31,035 nt of DNA from a virus. Shown one piece after another: positions 15,112 to 21,818 of the stretch (its first letter is position 1; every line of letters starts with the position of its first letter). The stretch spans positions 1-31,035 of the IMG/VR virus record IMGVR_UViG_3300030329_000948; one strand, written 5' to 3'. The notes under the pieces were generated by a model. It did not search any database and had not been told where the DNA came from. It saw nothing but the letters and a program-made list of their open reading frames with translations. Made by a program: the position numbers and the translations under genes.

Positions 15112-15118
15112 AAATGAT

Positions 15119-16024
15119 TTATGCTCCTGGTGATCCGAAGATACCTCTCCAGTCAGAGAACCCAAATGAGTATCTCTCTCTAGCTTTGTATCTTACGTTT
15201 CCAGTGTCGAAGTCGCCTTCCATTGCAGTTCTGATTGGCGCTCTAACGAAATGTTTTAATCCGTTAGGTGAATCAGTTTTAATGAAGAACGCGTCAGTGT
15301 CAGTTAGGAAGTTGTTTACCACATAACCTTGTGGCACCATTCCCATGTTTCTGACTGCGTTGATATCATTATCAGCAGTTCCCTGTCTTCCAGCAGACTT
15401 CATTAACCTTTCAGCAGTGAATTGAAGGTTTACAGGAATGATCATTTTCACTCCTTGAAGAGCAATTTTCATTCCTCTTTCATCCTTCATATCAGCGATA
15501 TCAATTAACATCTGCTCAAGCGAAGTTTCGTTTAAGTCAGCTGCAGTCGATAGCTCGTTCTTTTGCGTTCCACTAAGTGTTGGGTGATCAGTAGCGCAAA
15601 GCTCCTTATCATCACCACCAAGGAAAGAACTGTTAAACGCTCTGTTAAGAACGTTAGCAGCCTTAATTTGCTTAGTGTTAGCCATAGATCTTGCTAAAGC
15701 TTTTGTGTATCTTGTGCTGATTTTGTCGTAAAGGTTATCCTCTACGGCTTCTTCAGTTAATGAGAAAGCCAAAGCGACAGTTTCGTGTGAGTAGCGTGCA
15801 GTGAAAGTTTCTTGTGCTTGTTCGTAAACAACACCTGATCCTTCCGGTTTTACTTCTGCGTTGCCAAACCCACCTAGCATCACTTCTTCTTCAAAAGCAC
15901 GATCAGAACTTTCCTCATCGAAAATTTCTGTGTGCTGGTTTTCGTATCGGTCATACTCTAATCCGAACAAGGCATTTAAGCCAGGCTCGAGTTCTTTGAC
16001 CAATTGCATTCTTGAAATTGCCAT
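15119..16024 (-). CDS. Major capsid protein, Mu gpT-like
   Basis: This is a 301-aa protein. The sequence from residue 1 (MAISRMQLVKELEPGLNALF), the central EETFTARYSHETVALAFSLTEE-type segment (present as FTARYSHETVALAFSLTEEA), the LARSMANTKQIKAANVLNRA helix, CATDHPTLSG and the end RERYSFGFSDWRGIFGS match the Mu-gpT-like HK97-fold capsid proteins annotated in uncultured marine phages. The position after scaffold and co-chaperonin genes fits. Its codons look more GC-ended than its neighbours', as expected for a highly expressed gene. AGAGGAG precedes the ATG. Length is normal for the family. Confidence 0.87.
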   Translation of the reverse strand: MAISRMQLVKELEPGLNALFGLEYDRYENQHTEIFDEESSDRAFEEEVMLGGFGNAEVKPEGSGVVYEQAQETFTARYSHETVALAFSLTEEAVEDNLYDKISTRYTKALARSMANTKQIKAANVLNRAFNSSFLGGDDKELCATDHPTLSGTQKNELSTAADLNETSLEQMLIDIADMKDERGMKIALQGVKMIIPVNLQFTAERLMKSAGRQGTADNDINAVRNMGMVPQGYVVNNFLTDTDAFFIKTDSPNGLKHFVRAPIRTAMEGDFDTGNVRYKARERYSFGFSDWRGIFGSPGA

Positions 16025-16043
16025 TATATCTCTCCTCTAGCTA

Positions 16044-16646
16044 TTATGTTCCAGTGATACCTGTGCCTAATTTAACGTGTTCGTTAAACATAACGTACCA
16101 GTTAGCATTAGCACTTGAAGCATCATCGTTTTCTGGATCTTTCGTAATCCCAATGATTTTGACTTGTAAGCCAGCTGTAGTAGCTTCAGCGCTACTGTCT
16201 ATTTCATTTTTAGACAGACCGTTGACTGTGCTACCTGCAGTAAGAGCAGTATCAGTGTTCTTACCAATATCAGTTTTAGCTATTGTGCCATCACATTGAG
16301 CTTCAAAAAGCATGTACGGATCATCATAGATATACGCGTCAATATTAGTTGAACCAGAGATCGAACCTGCAGAGGTTACGTTTATGCTCCCTGGATAATA
16401 ATTTGAGTAAGTTGGCTTTTTGCTAGTTGGGTCAATGTAGAAACAACCATTGAATACACCAAGAATAGTTGCGCCTGAAGCAGTTCCTTTAATTACGTAA
16501 CCGCCAGACTGTAACACGTGATCTCCTTTAAAGATCGCTGTGCCGTAGTTATCCTCAATAGTGTACATAGTTGTACCCATGTTTTGAACACCACTACCGA
16601 CTTTGCCAATTGGTCTATACCCAAATGCTGCGTCAATATTAGCCAT
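16044..16646 (-). CDS. Capsid-adjacent structural protein
   Basis: This 200-aa protein starts MANIDAAFGYRPIGKVGSGV and contains TMYTIEDNYGTAIFKGDHVL. From memory this is a standard virion protein encoded just before the capsid gene in marine phages. The sequence is beta-rich with Gly/Ser/Thr turns (DPTSKKPTYSNYYPGSINV) and ends EHVKLGTGITGT. The frame opens 11 codons earlier at 16679, but ATG 16646 is preferred because TGAGGA sits the usual distance upstream. It leaves a 78-nt leader with a hairpin. A head decoration or cement protein is likely but unproved. Confidence 0.75.
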   Translation of the reverse strand: MANIDAAFGYRPIGKVGSGVQNMGTTMYTIEDNYGTAIFKGDHVLQSGGYVIKGTASGATILGVFNGCFYIDPTSKKPTYSNYYPGSINVTSAGSISGSTNIDAYIYDDPYMLFEAQCDGTIAKTDIGKNTDTALTAGSTVNGLSKNEIDSSAEATTAGLQVKIIGITKDPENDDASSANANWYVMFNEHVKLGTGITGT

Positions 16647-16672
16647 GATTTTATCCTCATAGTAATTGTTAC

Positions 16673-16695
16673 AACACACTCACCTTGAATGTGTT
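16673..16695 (-). promoter_or_regulatory. Imperfect hairpin in the leader of the 200-aa gene
   Basis: The transcribed strand reads AACACATT, CAAGGTG, AGTGTGTT. This can pair as an 8-bp stem with one G-U pair and a 7-base loop, about 25 bases before the ATG. No U-run follows. It may tune translation or mark an mRNA processing site. Structure support is modest. Confidence 0.35.
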
Positions 16696-16724
16696 AGTTT
16701 TGTGTAACTTATGTGGAGAAAAAA

Positions 16725-17195
16725 TTAGTTTTTCTTACCGCCACCAAATGTTACGCGAGATCGCCTGCTTTCATTATGTACAGGCATGCTAGGATGTTGG
16801 TCCTTGAGTGGATCGTTTGCAACAGCATCATCTTTATCTTGCGTTACTTGCGCAAAATATTGTTTTCGCTGCTCAACAATTTCCTCAGGAATTCTTGCTA
16901 GCATCAAACCTCCAACAGCAATAACACCTTGATATCTACCTGATTCCACTTGTGGCCATTCCATGTCAGGATATTCATCTGCTCTCACAAATTCCCATCC
17001 TTCCCTTAGTCTAGCGGAAACATTTTTTGAATCCATCTGTCCTATTGTTTCGGCCCTAATCCAGCGGTGTTTAAAACCAGCTGGTGCAGGTGGTGCATCT
17101 AACTGTGATGGTGGAGCCCATTGTTTCCTTCGTTCGGTTTTAACTCGGGTTTCAGACTCGCGTGACGGTAGTTTAGTTTTTGTATTTGTATTCAT
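16725..17195 (-). CDS. Conserved-type head protein of unknown role
   Basis: This is a 156-aa hydrophilic protein. The core FKHRWIRAETIGQMDSKNVS, then RLREGWEFVRADEYPDMEWP and VIAVGGLMLARIPEEIVEQR, is, from memory, a widespread marine phage family always located between scaffold and capsid genes. The first 30 residues are basic and disordered-looking. The C-terminus (SRRSRVTFGGGKKN) is basic. GGAGTAGG precedes the ATG. A structural or capsid-assembly accessory role fits the position, but no biochemical activity can be read from the sequence. Confidence 0.75.
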   Translation of the reverse strand: MNTNTKTKLPSRESETRVKTERRKQWAPPSQLDAPPAPAGFKHRWIRAETIGQMDSKNVSARLREGWEFVRADEYPDMEWPQVESGRYQGVIAVGGLMLARIPEEIVEQRKQYFAQVTQDKDDAVANDPLKDQHPSMPVHNESRRSRVTFGGGKKN

Positions 17196-17199
17196 ATGC

Positions 17200-18150
17200 C
17201 TACTCCTTCACGTATTTCGCATATTCGCTTAGTGGCACACCTAATTTTTTTGCTATGGCTACCTGTGACGGTGTGAGTCTCACAGAACCTTTGCGCTTGG
17301 CTGGCTGCGTGCTTCTGGTTGCAGGAGCAACAGTTTGCGTAGGCGTAGAAACTTGTTCAAATTTATGAGGAAAAGTATCCCTCATTCTTTTGTCAATCTC
17401 ACTATAATACTCATCTGACTTCGTGTCAAATCCTTCTTCAACTAATTTTCTATGAATTGAAAAGGATGTGAGTGTCATAGGCTCATCTGTTCCAAACCAT
17501 TCGTTCTTCTCTGCCCAAGCTTCTGCTTTAGGATCAGGTGGAGCTGCTGGTTGTTGTTGAGCTGGTTGTTGAGCTTGTTGAGGCATTTGTGGTTGATTTG
17601 GATCAACTCCACGTGCCTCCATTTCTTTTTTCAATCTTTCACGTTGATCCAAGCTTTTCTTTGCTCTGTCAGCATCTACAGCCAAACGTGCTATTTTTTG
17701 CTGTGCCTCTACTTGTGCATCTATATCACCAGTATCCATAGCATCTTTTAGCTGTTTTTTAGCCTCTGCTGTTTGAGCTTCCACACGTGATGCAAATTCA
17801 TTCACATAACCTGTGTCAAGCAATTTTGCTCTTTGTTGCAGTTTAGTTTGCTCTGATTGTAACCCCTGGGCAAACTCTATTGCAGCTTGTTCTCTTCTTT
17901 CTGATTCTCGTAGTTTTTTAGTTAGTTTATCAATCCTTGATTGAACTTTTTTACCGTAGTCATCCATCTCTCCTTGAGATGCACTTTCTTCCACTACAAC
18001 TTCTTGTTCTTGTTGTGGTTGAGATACTACTTCCGTTTCTTTTGCCTCTGGTATTTCCACATCAACTGATGGACCATCAGATGGTAAATCAATCATTTTA
18101 GCGTCAGCTGATTCTTGTGTCTCTACTTTTGGCTGTGCGTCTGCAGGCAT
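17200..18150 (-). CDS. Probable head scaffolding protein
   Basis: This is a 316-aa protein. Residues 1-65 are acidic and Gln/Glu-rich. Residues about 65-180 form a long charged coiled coil (SRIDKLTKKLRESERREQAA and following). Residues 185-210 are a Gln/Pro linker (MPQQAQQPAQQQPAAPP). The basic C-terminus has RLTPSQVAIAKKLGVPLSEY, a motif I associate with scaffolds and capsid-assembly proteins of podoviruses, which would contact the capsid. AGGAGG lies just before ATG 18150. It probably drives procapsid assembly with the capsid protein and is later removed. The assignment rests on layout and composition. Confidence 0.75.
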   Translation of the reverse strand: MPADAQPKVETQESADAKMIDLPSDGPSVDVEIPEAKETEVVSQPQQEQEVVVEESASQGEMDDYGKKVQSRIDKLTKKLRESERREQAAIEFAQGLQSEQTKLQQRAKLLDTGYVNEFASRVEAQTAEAKKQLKDAMDTGDIDAQVEAQQKIARLAVDADRAKKSLDQRERLKKEMEARGVDPNQPQMPQQAQQPAQQQPAAPPDPKAEAWAEKNEWFGTDEPMTLTSFSIHRKLVEEGFDTKSDEYYSEIDKRMRDTFPHKFEQVSTPTQTVAPATRSTQPAKRKGSVRLTPSQVAIAKKLGVPLSEYAKYVKE

Positions 18151-18162
18151 TTATCCTCCTGT

Positions 18163-18666
18163 TTATCTAAATTGCAAGATATCCTCTGGGTCTTTTACCA
18201 CAGCGATTATCTCGTCCTCGTTAAGTATTCTCACTTCACCACCTTCTATCCCAAACCTAGATCCTGCATAACGACCAAATATAATCCAATCGTTAATTTT
18301 ACACCAAGGTCCGTTCGGATACCTTTCTTTGTCTGTATAACATTCTGGTCCCATTTTAAGAACCAATCCTGTGACCGTTGTGTAGCCACGTTCTTCCATT
18401 GTTTGATCAGCTAATATTACACCACCTTTTGTTTTACCTTGTCCTTTGTATGGCAAAACTAACAAACGCCAACCAGTTGGTTCTGGTAAACGTTCTAATA
18501 CTTTTTCTGTTGGTAAGTGTTCTATATCTTTTGTAGCATCTTCTTGTATTTTTTTAAGAAATTTATTTTCTTTTTCTTCTGCTACTTTGTTGTTTTCGTC
18601 AGCCTCTACTGACAAATCTTTTTCTTCTAACGCAAATCTACGTTTCGGTAGTTCCTTGTCTGTCAT
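18163..18666 (-). CDS. GroES-like co-chaperonin
   Basis: This is a 167-aa protein whose last 105 residues match the Cpn10/GroES family: PTGWRLLVLPYKGQGKTKGG, VILADQ, VLKMGPECYTDKERYPNGP, WCKINDWIIFGRYAG and EVRILNEDEIIAVV. The KTKGGVIL segment corresponds to the mobile loop that binds GroEL. The 60-residue N-terminal charged extension (KELPKRRFALEEKDLSVEAD) is absent from bacterial GroES. ATG 18666 is chosen because GAGGA precedes it at normal spacing; another ATG lies at 18678. It overlaps the 70-aa gene. It probably acts in the host cytoplasm with host GroEL to fold capsid protein, as T4 gp31 does. Confidence 0.85.
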   Translation of the reverse strand: MTDKELPKRRFALEEKDLSVEADENNKVAEEKENKFLKKIQEDATKDIEHLPTEKVLERLPEPTGWRLLVLPYKGQGKTKGGVILADQTMEERGYTTVTGLVLKMGPECYTDKERYPNGPWCKINDWIIFGRYAGSRFGIEGGEVRILNEDEIIAVVKDPEDILQFR

Positions 18667-18850
18667 CGTTTTCCTCATCTTTCTGCAGGTCTTGAATCTC
18701 CTGTTCCATTATTGCATAGGCTTTGTATTCGCCTACGGTTTTATTATATTCATCCCAGCTAGGTAATCCAGCTGCTATGACTTCTTTCAACTCTTCCTTG
18801 CGCGTTCTAATCCTTTTCAAGATTATGTAGATCGCAGTCTCATCTCTCAT
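18638..18850 (-). CDS. Small helical hypothetical protein
   Basis: This is a 70-aa, highly charged, helical protein: YIILKRIRTRKEELKEVIAA, then GLPSWDEYNKTVGEYKAY and a Glu/Gln helix. Similar short proteins (helix, G-x-P-S-x-x-EY, second helix) occur in marine phages between small genes and head genes, but no function is known to me. No clear SD precedes ATG 18850; the upstream bases are AT-rich (AGTATATAGACTATTTTA). Its end overlaps the co-chaperonin gene by 29 bases, so translation of the two is linked. Confidence 0.65.
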   Translation of the reverse strand: MRDETAIYIILKRIRTRKEELKEVIAAGLPSWDEYNKTVGEYKAYAIMEQEIQDLQKDEENDDRQGTTET

Positions 18851-18866
18851 TAAAATAGTCTATATA

Positions 18867-19145
18867 CTAACAGTTCCATTTACGCAAAGCTTTATTTATT
18901 CTAGAGTTAGGATCTCTAGCTGTCTTTGCACTTGTTCTTCTCTTCTTCATACCCTCCATTCTTGCACAAAAAGATTTACGTCTTTTTGCAGCTTTGGAAC
19001 CTTTCTTTAACTTTGATGGTTTTGTTGTAACAGCCATCTTAAGTTTAGAACCTGGGTTTGCAGCACGATATGATGCAACTCCTTTTCTATTTAACCCACC
19101 AGATTTACTCTTACCTTCTTTTCGTTGCCAAGCTGGTGTTGCCAT
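18867..19145 (-). CDS. Small basic protein, DUF6321-type candidate
   Basis: This is a 92-aa, strongly basic protein. It starts MATPAWQRKEGKSKSGGLNR and carries KAAKRRKSFCARMEGMKKRR and INKALRKWNC. The A-W-x-R-x-EGK-x-x-GGLN start with the RRKSFCARM-x-GM block is, from memory, a widespread phage/virus small-protein family of unknown function (I recall it as DUF6321). Its ATG overlaps the TAA of the 37-aa gene. Nucleic-acid binding is suggested by charge only. The two Cys residues could be functional or structural. Confidence 0.75.
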   Translation of the reverse strand: MATPAWQRKEGKSKSGGLNRKGVASYRAANPGSKLKMAVTTKPSKLKKGSKAAKRRKSFCARMEGMKKRRTSAKTARDPNSRINKALRKWNC

Positions 19146-19258
19146 TACTTTTTCTTTATAATTTTACTTAAAGTTTTAGCTTGTCCTGCGTGAGCTTTAG
19201 ATGCTTTTTTTAAAGCTGATACAACTTTTTTTACTTTTTTTACTTTGGTCTTTTTCAT
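19145..19258 (-). CDS. 37-aa lysine-rich protein
   Basis: This gene was found by reading between two called genes. The product begins MKKTKVKKVKKVVSALKKAS and ends SKIIKKK, with 15 Lys among 37 residues and no acidic residue. Helical periodicity of Val, Leu, Ala and Ile suggests a basic amphipathic helix. Its ATG overlaps the upstream TGA (ATGA), and its TAA overlaps the next ATG. The two exact overlaps and a good frame argue strongly that it is real. Function is unknown; binding of DNA, RNA or membranes is possible. Confidence 0.75.
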   Translation of the reverse strand: MKKTKVKKVKKVVSALKKASKAHAGQAKTLSKIIKKK

Positions 19259-19626
19259 TTTATTTTAAAACTAGGAAATTCTTTAATTCTACCCGCATAA
19301 TAACTTCTATAACTAGGATTAGATAGTTTTACACCATCATAAGATCCAGATATGTTTGGTCCAATATAACCACCAGCAGCTTTCTTTATTGTCGCTACAT
19401 TCGATGGTTTTGGTCCAGTGTTAGAAGCTTGTTGTTTTCTTTTTACAGCAGATGCTTTTTGACCTTTGCTCATGGCTCTAGCTTTTGCTATTGGCACACA
19501 TTTAGGATAGTTTTTTCTTTTTTCACCACCAGATCTACCACATTTAGGATATGATCCATCTGGTTTCTTATTGGCTATATCTACCCAATTTTCTTGTACC
19601 CAAGATCTAAGGCCCTTTTTTGCCAT
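19255..19626 (-). CDS. Small basic protein with paired cysteines, DUF5872-like candidate
   Basis: This is a 123-aa protein starting MAKKGLRSWVQENWVDIANK, followed by a Cys-containing block (GSYPKCGRSGGEKRKNYPKC, then VPIAKARAMSKGQKASAVKR). This architecture (LR-W-x-E-x-WVDI, K-C-GR, YPKCVP-AKA) is a common marine phage and giant-virus small-protein family that I remember as DUF5872-like. Function is unknown. The C-terminal third has Gly, Tyr and Ser and includes AAGGYIGPNISGSYDG. It overlaps the previous gene by 20 bases and the next by four. Nucleic-acid or metal binding is speculative. Confidence 0.75.
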   Translation of the reverse strand: MAKKGLRSWVQENWVDIANKKPDGSYPKCGRSGGEKRKNYPKCVPIAKARAMSKGQKASAVKRKQQASNTGPKPSNVATIKKAAGGYIGPNISGSYDGVKLSNPSYRSYYAGRIKEFPSFKIK

Positions 19627-19894
19627 GTTTACTCCTTATACTTTCCTTGCCTTTTTTAAAAATACTGGCAACTTGTGTTTTACCCATAACTTTAGCTCTT
19701 TGTTCGCCTACGGTCAATATTTGAATTTTACGAGCAAACGGTTTACTGGATCTTTTAACTTTTGCAACAGTAGCTCTTGCATCACTAGGAGTTGCAAATT
19801 TAATTGATACAGTGTCTTTAGGATTTTCATCCGTGTAGAGACGTCTACCACTACCCTTAGGTTTTTTTCCTGTTCCAACTCTAGGATCAGCCAC
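19607..19894 (-). CDS. Small basic phage protein (GTG start)
   Basis: This is a 95-aa basic protein. It begins VADPRVGTGKKPKGSGRRLY (read as Met at GTG), then TDENPKDTVSIKFATPSDAR, and ends with a Lys-rich tail. The DPRVGTGKKPKGSGRRLYTDENP block is very characteristic of small unnamed proteins in marine phages. A helix follows (RATVAKVKRSSKPFARKIQI). The GTG shares its G with the upstream TAG stop (TAGTG), implying coupled translation without its own strong SD. Function is unknown; charge suggests contact with nucleic acid. Confidence 0.75.
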   Translation of the reverse strand: MADPRVGTGKKPKGSGRRLYTDENPKDTVSIKFATPSDARATVAKVKRSSKPFARKIQILTVGEQRAKVMGKTQVASIFKKGKESIRSKHGKKGP

Positions 19895-20187
19895 TAAGTA
19901 AATAGTTTTGTTTGTTTTCTTTTACTAGGATCAACAGCACCACAACCAGCTGCAACTATACTAGCACTACCACCATTTCCAAAATTTACTTTTCTTTGAC
20001 CAGAAACCTTTTTTCTAGATTGTGATATGCCATTGCTATTGTAACCACCAGCAGCTTTTTTCTTTTTACCACCAGGTGTTACTTTGCCAGAACATACAGC
20101 ACTAGCGTACATGTTAGCATATGCACTTGGATATACTTTAAATTTACGTTTTGCTGCTGCTTTACCTTTAGGACATAGTTTACCCAT
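19894..20187 (-). CDS. Small basic protein with CPKGKAAAKRKFKVYP motif
   Basis: This is a 97-aa protein. MGKLCPKGKAAAKRKFKVYP followed by SAYANMYASAVCSGKV is a well-known conserved pattern in marine phages and some large DNA viruses, function unknown. Two Cys flank a basic helix, and a third (CGAVDPSKRKQ) lies near the C-terminus. The rest is Gly/Ser/Asn-rich (AAGGYNSNGISQSRKKVSGQ). It shares a theme with the 123-aa protein: Cys, KRK, YP, then Ala-rich helix. The ATG overlaps the TAA of the 82-aa gene. Confidence 0.75.
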   Translation of the reverse strand: MGKLCPKGKAAAKRKFKVYPSAYANMYASAVCSGKVTPGGKKKKAAGGYNSNGISQSRKKVSGQRKVNFGNGGSASIVAAGCGAVDPSKRKQTKLFT

Positions 20188-20435
20188 TATTTTCTCTTTA
20201 TGCCTCCTCTTCTCATTTTCTGAGCTTTTAATTTTTGAGCTGCTGCTCTTAGGCCACCCTTCATGTAACCCATCATTTTATCATCTTTCATCATGCCACC
20301 ACCCATTTTTTTGATAGCGCCACCTTTTTTCTTAGCAACAACCTTGCCACCTTTTTTCTTGTAACCCATTTTGTTTCTAACTTTAGTAGGTAGTTTAGCT
20401 AAACCTGGATTTTTTTTCTTGTCTACTTCTTTCAT
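20187..20435 (-). CDS. Lysine/glycine/methionine-rich small protein
   Basis: This is an 82-aa low-complexity protein with 29 Lys/Arg. It has LPTKVRNKMGYKKKGGKVVA, a core seen in many marine phage small proteins, then KKGG and MMxGYMKGG stretches. No cysteines and almost no acidic residues outside the first five and a DD in the middle. GGGGAAA lies before ATG 20435. This is the first gene of the basic cassette. A histone-like or packaging-associated role is only a hypothesis. Confidence 0.7.
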   Translation of the reverse strand: MKEVDKKKNPGLAKLPTKVRNKMGYKKKGGKVVAKKKGGAIKKMGGGMMKDDKMMGYMKGGLRAAAQKLKAQKMRRGGIKRK

Positions 20436-20437
20436 AG

Positions 20438-20833
20438 TTATTTCCCCTTTTTAAATAACGACATTGCTGCAGGACCAGCTTTGACCCCAAAGCTTACTGA
20501 GCATGCCAAATATAATAAATGTTTATAATAATCTGGTAAAGAATGCAAGGCTTCAAATCCAGCTTTTATATGTGGTGTCCAACCAGGCACAAAGACTGCA
20601 ATTGCTGGCGCCAATAGGCAAATTAAAATTAGTTCATCTTTCCAGCTTCCTTTCATTTGATCTACAGCTGATGCTTCCCATTTAATTTTACCTGCCGCTA
20701 TGTCTTCGTTTCTTTTCTTTTCTGCCTGTATTTGAGCTATCTTGACTTCACCCTTCAATTTTTTGGTTTCTACGAAACCTTTGATTCCATCTACGGCTAC
20801 GCCCAATAATGGTTTTGCTAATAATTGCCACAT
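20438..20833 (-). CDS. Holin-like membrane protein (GTA_holin_3TM type)
   Basis: This is a 131-aa protein. The N-terminal 20 residues are amphipathic to hydrophobic (WQLLAKPLLGVAVDGIKGF). Then come a charged helix, the segment MKGSWKDELILICLLAPAIA, and LHSLPDYYKHLLYLACSVSF. Clear membrane segments lie at about 68-83 and 104-119. The S-W-K-DE before the first segment and the F-x-AL-x-x-LPD-Y/W block match the holin family known from gene transfer agents (holin of 3TMs). It would form pores in the inner membrane at lysis. No endolysin gene is in the window. It ends KKGK. Confidence 0.75.
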   Translation of the reverse strand: MWQLLAKPLLGVAVDGIKGFVETKKLKGEVKIAQIQAEKKRNEDIAAGKIKWEASAVDQMKGSWKDELILICLLAPAIAVFVPGWTPHIKAGFEALHSLPDYYKHLLYLACSVSFGVKAGPAAMSLFKKGK

Positions 20834-20834
20834 G

Positions 20835-21818
20835 TTAATCTCCTACTATGCTTGCTAAGCCACCGTCTTTTTTACGCATGGCTAATTTTGTATATGGATT
20901 ACCTCTATGTACATTAACCATGTACTGAAGTAAACGTAATTGTGCAGGTATATTTTCTTCATCACCTAGTTGTTTTGGTCTTCCAAGTAAACCTGAACCA
21001 ATACCGGCTGCGTAACTTGAACCTCCACCAGAAGACATACCGCCACCACCACCACCAAATCCACTTCTATTTGCTAGTATGTTGGGTGTTGGATCTTGTA
21101 TTTTAAAAAATCTACCGGTTTCATCTTCAAGGCCTACATAACCTGTGTCTGAACCAGTATACCCACCAACTCCAATTCCCTCTCCGTACATAGTTTGCGG
21201 TAAAATGCTTTTAAAAAATGGGTTATAGCCAGCGAGAAAATCATCTACTAATGTGCTATCGCCAGAAGTTCTAGCTGTGTTTACAATTCTATTTAATTCT
21301 GCATTTGCTTGATCAACAAGTGCTTGTGCCTCTGTTTCTGTTTTACCTTGACTTATGGCGTACCTGTAGACATCATTTGTAATGTTGCCTGTGTTAATCG
21401 CATCATCAGCGTATGTAGTGTAAAAAGGTGTTAAGCCATCTACTTTAGTTCCTGTTAAATCAACTTGTTGACCACCAATGTCTGTTGGATCATCAGTGTC
21501 TATAATATCTTGAGTGGTAGTTCCTGTTTCATAAATTACAGGTGATTTATCATAAAGACTAATGCCAGACACACTTGGTGTTAACATTCCTGCATCCCGC
21601 ATACTTTCATATGCACTTTTTCTGTCTTGTATAGATTGTGCAATTACGGGATCGTTAGGATTTACTTGACCGGTGTTTGAGCTACTGCTAGTTGTAGAAC
21701 CTGATCCTCCTGAAGTTGTATACATACTTCCAAAGTAATCTCTCTGTCTTGTTGGTCTTGTTGGTTTTTTGGTTGTTGAAGAACTACTACTAAACCCTGC
21801 GTGCGGATTAAAAACCAT
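20835..21818 (-). CDS. Low-complexity Ser/Gly/Thr-rich hypothetical protein
   Basis: This is a 327-aa protein, not recognised. Residues 8-50 are Ser/Thr-rich, residues 90-225 are polar with a helical part (QGKTETEAQALVDQANAELN), and about residues 250-275 are Gly/Ser-rich (GFGGGGGGMSSGGGSSYAAG). The end has LRLLQYMVNVHRGNPYTKLA and KKDGGLASIVGD. Such Gly-rich linkers and a C-terminal GGLAS tag occur in marine phage virion-associated proteins. The stop of the upstream gene overlaps its ATG (TAATG). A virion or internal-protein role is a guess. Confidence 0.65.
   Translation of the reverse strand: MVFNPHAGFSSSSSTTKKPTRPTRQRDYFGSMYTTSGGSGSTTSSSSNTGQVNPNDPVIAQSIQDRKSAYESMRDAGMLTPSVSGISLYDKSPVIYETGTTTQDIIDTDDPTDIGGQQVDLTGTKVDGLTPFYTTYADDAINTGNITNDVYRYAISQGKTETEAQALVDQANAELNRIVNTARTSGDSTLVDDFLAGYNPFFKSILPQTMYGEGIGVGGYTGSDTGYVGLEDETGRFFKIQDPTPNILANRSGFGGGGGGMSSGGGSSYAAGIGSGLLGRPKQLGDEENIPAQLRLLQYMVNVHRGNPYTKLAMRKKDGGLASIVGD

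Noticed and set aside
16647-16679. Start of the 200-aa gene at 16679 (MCCNNYYEDKI extension)
   Set aside because: The extension is atypical, and ATG 16646 has a well-placed TGAGGA.
17520-17600. Gln/Pro-rich repeat looking like a simple-sequence tract
   Set aside because: It is the linker of the scaffold candidate, explained by protein composition.
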